NCBI GenBank assembly: GCA_029532625.1
Contig: JARFXM010000003.1
Coordinates: forward strand, 4,402,001-4,466,000
DNA from: Lomentospora prolificans
Lineage: Eukaryota; Ascomycota; Sordariomycetes; Microascales; Microascaceae
Reading direction: 5' to 3'
Length of the DNA: 64,000 bases
This document shows positions 33,964 to 44,340 of this stretch, one piece after another. Under the pieces are notes generated by a model. That model made no database searches, was not told where the DNA came from, and saw nothing but the letters and a program-made list of their open reading frames with translations. Position 1 is the first letter of the stretch. Every line of letters starts with the position of its first letter. Made by a program: the position numbers and the translations under genes.

Positions 33964-35064
33964 ACGCTTTCTTCGTCTCACTGTTGCTAGCCATGGACAC
34001 CTGGGTCGACTTGCCTCGCTAGCCTCATCGACGGTCACTCCTTTCCTGGTGTGACCTTGAATCACTACGCTAAGCCACGTTGGGAACTAGGCTGGGCCAC
34101 GGAATTACAGCTTCTTTCCCAAATAGCTGGCTATCGACTATTTTATATACACAAGCATATATTTGTAAAACAGCCGGCGACGAACCTTGTGTTATTGGGA
34201 TGGGAGTTAACAAGCCCTGACTATTCTACTTATAATACATTGTTCTGCTGTCAATCGTCCTTGGTATCTGCGCCGTTTTTCAATGAAGTGCTATTTTATA
34301 CTTGACTCGAAGTGATACGTGAATAACCTCGTCCCCATGTGGATGAAGCCGGCATGCTGAGCATGTCGTATCAAATGGATGTTCTGTCATTACCCCAGAT
34401 CAGAGTGGAGTGGGGAGCTGGCTCAATGCCAGGGCGGGAAACTCATGGTGGGGCAGCTATGCCACAGCCCAATAACAATCTTGCAAGAAATCTAGAAGCC
34501 AAACTGTTAAGGGATCAATTAGATGCCTCATCGGTAACAAGGCACAGATGGGATGAAGGAAGGATTCCGGCACGCCTACATATTCTGTCCTCTGCTATCC
34601 TAAGCCCTCAAAGTCAATTAAACAGGTATAATCGACTCACATTCTCGGATTTTAAACTCGTGGTACCTATATCTCCGAAAGCTGATTTTGCCCCTGGAGG
34701 GGCAGGACCCGTAAGCCGAGAGAGGATCCTGACGTAAGACCGGACCAAGGCCGCGGTGGGTTTAATCGGCTATCAACGGGCCACCCCCATGTTTCCCGCC
34801 CTACGTCAACCGCGGAAACGCCCCTTCTCAATCCGAGCAACAACTATCCGCAACATGTTACAAGACGGGGAAAGGGCCGAGTGGCTGTTATCGGTGAAGA
34901 TAGCAAAGTGTTAAATGGGGAGAAGCCCCGCCTCCTTGATGATCGTACCTTCCTCTGGATGTGATGGTATCAACCTTCGACCCGGAACGTTGTTGGACTC
35001 CGAATCGATCCATTGTTCATCCCTAGAACTGAGGACCACTTTTCTTGTATTTTAGTTCTTCACG
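33964..35064. promoter_or_regulatory. Homogentisate dioxygenase promoter region
   Basis: About 1.1 kb. A single GCGGGG (minus strand, 34926-34931) within GGGGAGAAGCCCC fits the CreA carbon-repression consensus SYGGRG, but one copy is weak evidence. The open frame at 34339-34737 has no family resemblance. Confidence 0.35.
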
Positions 35065-36530
35065 ATGCCTACGACCGAGTTCAGTTTTGCGGAAAAGTAC
35101 CGGTACCAACCCGGGTTTGACTCCCATCTAGAGTTCGTCACCTCAAGCATTCCCACCGTCCACTTTGATGTCTTGCACAATCTCACTCGCCTTCTCTGTA
35201 TAGGAGTGAATCAGTGAAAGGGTCTCTTCCAATTGGTGCCAACTCACCACAGAAGCCAGCTCATGGTTTATATGCCGAGAAGCTATCGGGAACAGCTTTC
35301 ACGGCACCACGACACGAGAACAAGCAAACGTGGCTCTATAGGATACTGCCATCATGCTCCCACCCACCCTTCGAAAAGGCGGAAACGAAAGCTGAGGCTG
35401 TGAGTGATTTTTCGAACCTGAATTTTATCCCGAACCAGCTGAGATGGGATCCATTCGATCACAATGAATCCAAGGACTTGGACTTCGTGGCTGGTCTACG
35501 TCTAGTTGCTGGTGCGGGTGATCCCACACTTAAGCAAGGGCTTGGGATGTACATCTATGCTGCTGGTAAGAGCATGGGTGAGCGGGCAGCATTCTATTCT
35601 GCCGATGGGGATCTTCTGATCGTGGCGCAGGAGGGGGTGTTGGATATCCGGACAGAGCTAGGCTGGCTTCTTGTGCGTCCGATGGAAATTTGTGTGATTC
35701 CACGGGGTGTACGGTACCAAGTCCACCTACCATCCGGCCCCGCGAGAGGATATGCCCTAGAGCTATATCAGAATCACTTTGTTCTGCCGGAGCTGGGACC
35801 TATTGGTTCCAACGGTTTAGCGAATCCTCGAGATTTTCAAGCTCCTGTAGCGTGCTTCAGCGAGGATTTTGGCACGACGGCGTCCGACGGCCCTAACGAA
35901 TATACCGTCTTTGTCAAATTTAACAACACTCTGTTCAAGACCAACCAAACACACACACCTTTCGATGTAGTGGCGTGGCATGGAAATTATTATCCATACA
36001 AGTACGACCTAGGACGATTCAACACCATTGGCTCGATTTCTTACGACCACCCTGATCCCAGCATCTTCACTGTGCTTTCAGCCCCGACCGATCACCCAGG
36101 CACAGCCGTGGCTGATTTTGTGATTTTCCCCCCTCGGTGGCTCGTGGCAGAGGATACATTTCGCCCTCCTTGGTACCACCGCAATACAATGAGCGAGTTC
36201 ATGGGCCTCATTGCCGGGGCTTACGACGCCAAACGCGGCGGCAGCGGCGGTTTTGTTCCCGGCGGGGCGAGCTTACACAACGTCATGAGTGGACACGGGC
36301 CGGACGCGGCTAGCTACGAAGGAGCTAGGAACGCCGAGCTGAAGCCCGCCAAGGTAGGTGAAGGTAGTTGCGCGTTCATGTTTGAAAGCTGCCTAATGGT
36401 TGGCGTGACGGAGTGGGGATTGAGGTCGTGCAGGAAGGTTCAGGAAGGATACAATGATGAGAGCTGGGGTGGAGTCAAGGTCCATTGGCAGAGGCCCGAG
36501 GGAGAACATGGAAAAGCACATTTACTGTAA
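35065..36530 (+). CDS. hmgA: Homogentisate 1,2-dioxygenase
   Basis: Exons 35065-35132 and 35204-36530 around a 71-base intron (donor GTTCGT) give 464 residues, close to fungal and animal enzymes. It opens the ring of homogentisate to maleylacetoacetate in phenylalanine/tyrosine breakdown. The iron ligands are present: His348 and Glu354 in WYHRNTMSEFMG, and His387 in MSGHGPDAASYEGA. Other conserved segments are YAEKLSGTAFTAPRHENKQ, FIPNQLRWDPF, VIPRGVRY and VVAWHGNYYPYKYDL. The intron near the 5' end splits a Glu codon. Fumarylacetoacetase lies 14 kb to the left, divergently oriented; the isomerase and 4-hydroxyphenylpyruvate dioxygenase are not nearby. Confidence 0.98.
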
Positions 36531-38330
36531 GCTAGGCCCATAGGGCTGCTTTTGGGTATTCGCACTTAATGGGCCAATGGGGCACATCTAGGCCATTGTT
36601 TCCTCTTTTCAGAATTCCAAGTTGAACCTATAAAACTGAGGCCCAGGTAGCTTGCGCATCGTCATACGAATCAATTACGAATAAATGAAGGTGACAGACG
36701 TCAATTTAGGTTTGCATAACTCTGTTTATGAACCTGTCATCCTCGTGGAAACTCCTGCCCGTCCATGAAACACTAGACCCTCTCAATGACGCCGCGTGTC
36801 TCTGGAGTATCCTACAGCTCATGACCCCAACATAGCTTTCAGCGCGGTCTTGCGTCTTGCCGATTGGAATATCATTGAGCGGGATTGGCTTCGCCTAAGC
36901 GGCTAGGGGCTGAGGCTTCAGAAAGCCACTTCATTCTCGGGCCCGCTTTTCCCTTTTGGAGTTCGCACTAGAGCATCTCTCCTCCAACAGCAGGCCGCCA
37001 GATTCGGCTCGGAAGCATGCTTGTGATGCGTACGCGTATCGAAAGCTCTGTCCCCAAAGACGCGGGCCTTTGTTGCGTGAGCGGCGTGGCTAGAAGCTTT
37101 TCGGTGGGCCTATGTCGCTTCCTTGACCGACGTAAGGCCGCGCCATTTACATTCCATCATCAATTACTGATAGCAACATAGAGTATCGGGGCCAAGTGAA
37201 AGTTTGCCATTGAACGTGGCGGAGCTTGGATAGGCGAGCACTGGAATATCAAAGTGATTCAATGTCGTTCCAGTGCCGAACGTGCGTCTTTCAACTGCGG
37301 CCGAAGGAGACTTAGATAATAGCTCTTCGTTTTTACTGCTCTTCGTACTTTTGACTATTTCGTCCCTTCTTCGTTCCGTCTAGAAATGGCGGTGGTGATG
37401 CCGGATGTTTATCCCGGAGAATTACCCCTTCTGCCAAACTGGGGAGATCGTCGAAGGAATTAAGAATGGAGGGCAGAAGAATACCTCACCTTGCTTTTAA
37501 AAAGGAAGGTGAACCGGGTTGCCGGCTTTTGCGGCGATATTACTTTTTTTTTTTTTTTTTTTTTTCCTTTTTGTCCCCTCGTCCCTCGATGCTTCGGAAA
37601 ACGAGATCTAGTTCCAGGGAACTGGTGCAGCTCCGCGGGCGCGGTTGGCTTGATCATTGTCGATTGCAGCAGAGCATGGCGGGGACGTGGTAGGAAAGGC
37701 GAGGCGTCGAATCGAATGGCGGCCCGAGGCGCCGCGAAAAAGAAAAAAAAAAGAAAAAGAAAACGAAAAAGACAGTTACGGTCGGAGCACATGCAAAGTG
37801 GTAAGGTGATACAGGAGGGGTGTATGTATGCCGGTGAGCTCATTCGGAACTGAGTTGCTGCATGATGCTGTCAGGTTGCGAGCCTGAAGACTGCCATCGG
37901 CGCCTTGGATACGAGAAATTGGTGGGGAGAGAGGAACCTGGAAGGCTTTTGAGAGGAAAGGGAGAGGTAGTAAGGCTCAAGAGAAAGTGCCAAGGATTAT
38001 TGGCAATCGGTAGGTGCATCAATTGATGTATGTAGTCTATAATGCTTGCTATATAAAAAATTGAAGTGGTATCTCATGACGCTCTTTTCCTTTTCCCTCC
38101 TGCATCCTGCTGTAAACCGAGAAAAGAGGCAAGTAAACAGGGTTTGTGAGTATATACGCGTATGTATGCATGTGTGTTTGTCAATGCCAGTATTGCTCGC
38201 CGCGCCGCGCTCGTAAAGCTGATTCTTTTCATCATCATCATGATCCAAACTCAGGTTTGGTTTTCTGTGTTTTTGTTACTTTTTTTCCTCTTATTTTTTT
38301 TTCCCTTTCTTTTCTTTTCTGGGCTCCTCA
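36531..38330. other. Convergent 3' intergenic region with homopolymer runs
   Basis: About 1.8 kb between the convergent homogentisate dioxygenase and methyltransferase genes, long for a convergent gap. It holds a T22 run (37544-37565), an A/G tract (about 37738-37771), and a short CAT repeat near 38229. No gene supported. Confidence 0.45.
37544..37565. repeat. T22 homopolymer
   Basis: Twenty-two consecutive T residues, followed about 170 bases later by an A/G homopurine tract on the same strand. Confidence 0.88.
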
Positions 38331-38849
38331 TCAAACGGGTTTCCGCGCATGGATCATGTGGAAAGGGAGGTACGTGTGAAATCCCGTATCGGCCACAGCC
38401 CTCCTCACCTCGACGAGAAGCATCTCCACCTGCATCATCGTCCACCCGAGTCCATGGATGAAAGGCTTCCTCGCCAAACCCTTGAGCCCGTCGAGGATGA
38501 CGGTCTTAAGGAGGTCGCCGCAGTAAGAGAGCTCGGGCTTCTTGGGCCACACGCCAATGGGGCACTTGAGGATGGTGGCGGTGACTCTCTCGAAGCCGAC
38601 GGAGGACAGGTCTTCCTCCACGTGCGTGATAGCGTGGAGGTCGGAGCCTAGGACACGCAAGCCCTGGGAAAGGTGGTAGAGAAAGTCACGGAGGCGGTAA
38701 GTGGTGTCTTCGGTGAGGGAGGCGTCGTCTGCGCGAGGGTCGTAGTGTAGCTCTTGTATTTCCAGGTAGCCTCCGGGTTTGAGATGTCTTGGGTCGCAAT
38801 GTTAGTAGGGAGCATGGGGGAAGGTGCCAAAGCATAGCTTCTCGTGGAA

Positions 38850-38880
<31 letters not shown>

Positions 38881-39783
38881 GGAAAAAAAAAAAACTCACT
38901 TGAACGCCCTCTCTATTAAGGCACGGCGGTCTTTTATGGAGTAGAGAATATGTCGGATGTGGATAAAGTCAAAGTGGTTTTCGGGATAGTCCCAGCCGTT
39001 CTCATGCTCGACATCGTCAACGACGAACTGGACGTTGGGAGGCACAAGCTCCGGTTGTATCGGAGAAAGATCGAGGCCAAGGAATTGCGAGTTTGGATAT
39101 GCATCGGCCACTAAAACACACAAGGGGCATGAGAAAAACAGGAACCAGCACGGACAAAAATGAAAAAGAAGGCGCCGAAGGTGAGCACACGCGCGCGCGA
39201 GCGGCCGACTCTCAGGTCTGGGGGGGGGGGGAAATCTGTTTGAGACAAAGCTGGCAGGAATGCGTTGGTATCACATCCGCTCCCTTGGGACGGCCAATGT
39301 TGTCCGCTCGGATCAAGAACCGGGCAACTTACATTCCGTGCACCAAACACCCGTGCCAGTTCCTGTAGAGCGAACTGTGTTAGTCCCGGCATTTCTCAAG
39401 CATCTTAACCTCGCCACCCTCTCAAAGGAGTGGCTGTAACCAAGAAGAAGAAAAAAAAATTGCACATCCGTCAAGACTTGGGAATGCTCACCTAGATCTA
39501 GTACCTCTGCCCCTTTGTCTAATAGGTCCTCCACGGGTGCGTGAAAAGCCCGGCCGTCGCATAAGGCGAGCGTCATAACATGGCGCATCTCGTCGCATTG
39601 CTGCTCAACATCGTCATTGGGAAACGGATATTTACCCGCATGGTAAGCGTGATACCGGAGGCCGCCTTCGACGACGTGTTCGAGAATGCTTTCTGTGAGA
39701 CTCTTCGTTTCAATGGTGCGATGGTATGTTTCCGAGTCGGACGATCCGTCACTGGAAGGCACGCTGGGGTCTTGGGAAGACAT
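38331..39783 (-). CDS. LaeA-type SAM-dependent methyltransferase
   Basis: Four exons (39492-39783, 39333-39362, 38900-39110, 38331-38787) join in frame to 329 residues. The S-adenosylmethionine loop is VLDLGTGTG (residues 94-102), followed by the acidic end of strand 2 in FLGLDLSPIQPE, the VVDDVEHENGWDYP strand, FDFIHIRHILYSI, and HLKPGGYLEIQEL (motif III). This order is typical of the large fungal family that includes LaeA and many stand-alone class I methyltransferases; true LaeA orthology cannot be claimed. Exon 2 is only 30 bases and encodes most of the SAM loop. Introns are 129, 222 and 112 bases; the third holds a long homopolymer right after its donor. An in-frame ATG at 39798 would add five residues. 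Confidence 0.9.
38846..38894. repeat. A/G homopurine tract inside a methyltransferase intron
   Basis: About 49 purines, almost all A, on the plus strand. On the gene's sense strand it is a T-rich tract starting about five bases after the GTGAGT donor of intron 3. Confidence 0.88.
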
Positions 39784-40230
39784 GATTGAAGACCGCAAGT
39801 AGCTGGCGCCGAGAGGGCGTCGGTAGTGGTTGTGGTAGTCGTCCTGGGCGATAATAAGAGAGGGTGTTGATGTGTCCTCGAAGCCGTGACGTTACGGTGC
39901 TATACAGCAGCATATGGGATTTTTTTTTCTTTCTTTTTTAAGAAAGCAATAAAAAAATCCGGGTGGATCGCTCGAATCCCGGAAGACGAATTGTGGAAAG
40001 CTTCTAGTGGAAGCTGTCAATCAAAGTTGAAGTCAAGGCCAGCTAGGCTAAGGTTGAAACATAAGCGCTCGGGAGTTCGGAGAGGAGGACATCAAGTGGC
40101 GATGCCCTAAAGGACTAGGTTTTTTAGGGCCGGCGCAAGCTAATTCAAACGGAAGCAAAGGAGATAAGGGAAATGAAGCAAAGAAAGAAAAAAAAAATAA
40201 AGTAGCGCAGGTCGAGACGGGAAGGGCTTT

Positions 40231-40269
40231 AAAAAAAAAAAGAAAAGAAAAGAAAAAAAAAAAAGACAG
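40231..40269. repeat. A/G homopurine tract
   Basis: A11 then AGAAAAG-like units then A12, purine-only over about 39 bases. Confidence 0.85.
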
Positions 40270-40829
40270 AAAACAGATAAAGAGGCCGAAGCAGAGCGGC
40301 AAACCCACCCGGACCCAGCAGTCTGGGAAGACGGAACCGGTGGAGATATATGCAAAGTGTACGTAGCGTAGGAAACCGGCATGTAACTGGAAGGGCAGAT
40401 TGAAAAGGCCGAAAGATAGCGCGAGGGTTCCCAAGTGCCAGGAGAAGACGGACCGGGACCAGGCCAGCAACTAGATCGAATAATACCCCCGCAAGGGTGG
40501 AAAGTGGATATCCATCAAGCCATGCGAGGGTCGATCGTTTACTATCTGTAGGGGTGGTAATCTTTTTTCCCTTTCTTTTTAAGGTGCTTTGGAGCGGGCA
40601 CCCGGCTGGGCTAGACTGGATGCAGTAGTCGCAGTCGGAGTCGTGCTTAGGTCGTGTAGGAGTAGTAGCAAGAGTCAGGAGTAATTCGACAAGGGGGGCG
40701 GCCTTTTTTTGCCGTTTGTGTGTTTGAAAAGCACCGGGCTATGTATAGAGAGCGACCCGAGTGGAGAGGAGGGGAGAAGAAGCGGCGCGAGGCATTAGAT
40801 GGGAGAGTGGGTGAGTGAGAGGGCGGGGA

Positions 40830-40871
40830 GAAGAAGAATGAGCTCGAGGAGAAGAAGAATGAGCTCGAGGA
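40830..40871. repeat. Perfect tandem duplication of a 21-base unit
   Basis: Two exact copies of a unit beginning GAAGAAGAATGAGCTC, at 40830-40850 and 40851-40871. The unit length is a multiple of three, but no supported frame covers it. Confidence 0.92.
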
Positions 40872-43800
40872 GACCGGAGACGGGCTGGAGGAGACACGAC
40901 ACATACAATTAGATAGGCCTAAGCCTTGGGTTAGGAAGTGAATTGGCATGGAGCTTGGTCTCCTAGAAAGGAAAGGCAGGACAGGAAAGGACAGGGCCAA
41001 CGGGAGCGCAAGAGTCAGTCACACAAGACCAAGCAGGACGGACGAGATCCGACTCTTTGGCTTTGGCGGGAGACACACACACCCCCGTGTCCCATGTCCC
41101 GACAACCTGGTCCCTATGTAGCGTGGAGGGACAAAACCAGCTTGGAGCGGCGGATGCCACGGGCGAATGGACTCCGCGGCATGGGCTGCTGGCTAGTGTG
41201 TACCTCTCAGTACCTTCGTACATGGGGCCATTAATACTATTAATAATACTAGCGAGGGAGGCTGGCGCGAAGCAGACCTTGGTGCAGGTGTCGACGAAAT
41301 GGGCGTTTGGACTGCTAATTGACTAGGTGACTAACTTAAAGCCTAGACCACTTGTGGGATGGGAGTGGAGGACATGAGGGTGGACAGCCAGCGGTGCGGT
41401 GGCAGAAACCGGTTAGGGAGCTGGCTGGAATGGGCTTGTGCATTTGCAGATGGCAACCCTTGTCTTGGGTCGTGGCCGAACCGACATTAACAGACAGACA
41501 GGTGACATACCCGTACGGAGGGAGGGGATAAGAGTTGATGCAAGAGAACGAGAAGGACGCGAGGGACGAGAGAGGGGAAACGAAACGGGAGAGGGACACA
41601 CCAGGCCAGCGAGAGCATCCCCATTCGTTTCTGGGAATAGGCTTGGAGAGGAAGTGCTGAGAACGACGTGGTGAATGAATCCCTTGATCAATCACTCCGA
41701 CCCTTTGTCACATTCATTGTTTTATGCCTGGCTACCCTTGGTTGTACTCGAGAATAATAATTTGCCAGGAATTTTCTACCTTAAATTTTCAGATGAAGAA
41801 AGCCCGTCTCTCTCACCTCCCACACCTCTTCTCCGGTCCCGAGAATCTGGTCCTCTGGCGTTTATCTTGGCAGAAGAAGAAGGTGATTTCCGGGCGTTGG
41901 GACCGTGAGCGCGGGGAGGGCGGGCAACTTGGGAACATTGGTGGACAGGGACCAGACTGGCGGTAAGAGATTGATCCATTTGGATCCAGATGATGAGGAT
42001 TTCTGATTCTCCCTGTCCATGTTCGAAGCCGCAGCACTGGGTCGCTAATTGCAAGGTTACAGCGGGTGGCCACCCCACCCTACCTATCGAGTACATCGTA
42101 GTTCAGCACAACACACCATGCTCCAGCTTACGCCTTTGTACCACTGGGGTGGAGGGTGCCACCACTCGCCCCCTCCCCTCCAGCGTGGTACTTCATACGC
42201 ATTGATCAAATAGGGTTTCCAGACTATTATTTGGATTGCCAGCAGTGCACCACCTCAGCCATACATACATTGACGCGGCGATTGCGCTATTAATCGTGTC
42301 CTTTTGCAGAGTATCGCCCTGGCCAGCTATGCAGTGAGAGTAGCGTCACACTAGGGCAGGGGTTTGCTCAACACGCCAGGTCATGAGATCCCCAAAGAAG
42401 TCTTCGGGTCCCAAACTTATTGATTCAGTCCCAGCCCGGAACTCAGTACACCTAGTGCTTGATGGAAGGGGGCACCAACATCAACAGCCAGCGAATGCGA
42501 GCTGTCACAACTTGGTATCGAATGAGGGAGCTTCAGTCCGTAGTCCAGCTAAAAGCCCTTCTTCCGGGCATCTTCCGTTTGCCTCCGCTTTTTGTCCAAC
42601 TAACCCCACGAGGAATCGGGTTTCCTCCCGGTTTGTGGTGGTGGCCACAGGTCCTGCACCGAGTCGGGCTTTCGCAATCAAAACAACGGGTCCTTGCTTT
42701 CATGCACGCTAATCGCCCTTCACACTGAACTGCACGTCGCACCCCTCGACTTTCTCGCTGGATGACCGCCGGGCGCTCAGTCCACGGAAGTGGTAGTGGC
42801 CGCCTTCGTTCGCGCATGTACCACTACAGCCAGCAATGCATTGCGGAAGGCGTCCCTGTTGTGTGGTAGGCGGATAATGCAGCCGGAATTTGGTCAGTGA
42901 TATGCCCGCTGTGCGGCCAGTGCGGACGACCGAGCTTTCCGCTTGATGCAGTGTCGCTTGTCGTGGGTACAAGCCAGACGTCAATAGTTGTAAGAGTGTT
43001 GTCGAACCCAAACTGTCGGGTGAGATACGTACCGTCTCCTCTCCATCATCCCCGACCCAGCGATCATCCTTTTTCGTGCATCTTTCTCCTTGTCTTGGCA
43101 TTGTTGGCTGTTGGGATCCAGGATGGTCACACCAGGTTCATGTCTAGGACTCCCGGCCCTGTGGTATGGCATCTGCTTTCATGTTACACATTGCCTGCAA
43201 CAAAAGGGCTTTTTCTTTTTCTTTTTCTTTCTTTTTTGATTTTTGTTTTTGTATGCCCCCAATTTTCCCGGCACAGAACGCTTGCAAGTAAGCCGAAAAT
43301 TGACCATAGTACACTCCGACTCCAGCGACGACCTGCTGGCTTTGGCTTCTAGTCGTCATGGTATCCATTGTGTCTTGATACACATCGCAATATTTTCTTC
43401 TTGGAGGATCGGCTTACGGACAAGCTGGCATCAGTTTTTTTTTTTTTTCCCTTGTTTGTTTGTTGTGGGTTTCCTCTTTCTGTTTTACCTTGGATTGTTG
43501 ACATGGCCAGGAGTTATCCTAGCCCTCGCTTGTCAATGCCAGGGGCCAAAGAGCCCATCTCTTAGGCGAGGCGGCAGGGGGTGTATGACGCGCGATATAA
43601 TAATACACTGCGAGAGGACAACAAAGCGACGATCCTGTTCAGGTTGGCGCAATTGCTTATTATTACTGTGGCATTCGCCTACTCCCCTCGCCAACCTTCA
43701 GGTTCGCCTTGAGCGCGAGCCGGCGCGATACATACGTAACATCAAGTCCCCGGAGTTGCATTGCCAAGTCCAAGAGCTGGAGCTGAAGACTGAAGTCCGA

Positions 43801-44340
43801 AAAGTCGTGTGCCTCGTTTAGCCCATCAGGCTAACTCGATTAGAGTCACGACTTTGAAACGAGCGGCTAGGCCAAAGAAAGACGCACTATACCTCCCTAA
43901 GCAGGGCGTTTTCTCCGCGCCTGCACATGCTTGAGACAAATTAATCCGAAAGCTCGTCCCCCGTGTTCATTCGCATCACCTACTATGAATGGCACAGCTC
44001 CCGTCAGGAGGTGACAGGGTTTCGTCTCCGTGTTTGTGGATTTTTGGAGGGTTTTTTTATAGTTTCGTTTTTCATTTCCTTGTCTTTCTCTCATTTGTTT
44101 GCCCTGTTTCTTCCTTCACCGAAACAAGACTTTAAAGTGTGTGACCCTGGCAAAGTGTGATGCACAGCACCAACAGGCAAGGTCCTTCCCGTCGGAGTCA
44201 GGGGAGGGAACCAGACTCTGGGCACCCTACGCTGGCGGTATTGGGACTGGCCGCCTGGTCAAGGGCTCTTTGCAGAGGCCCTTTTCCAAAGCGAATGGAT
44301 CCTAGTGGGGGCCGTCCAAGTAATTATAATCTTCCCCTCT

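Larger units (their letters stand above)
39784..44340. other. Gene-poor block, part 1
   Basis: No complete gene is supported over about 4.5 kb. The first few hundred bases should include the methyltransferase promoter. A/G-rich tracts (40231-40269), a 21-bp tandem duplication (40830-40871), a CTTTTT-type repeat (43206-43240) and a T15 run (43434-43448) are the main landmarks. Open frames reach at most about 190 codons, overlap in several frames and show no motif. Confidence 0.45.

Noticed and set aside
39960..39985. GCTCGAATCCCGG resembling a tRNA B box
   Set aside because: No matching A box or acceptor stem at the right distance.
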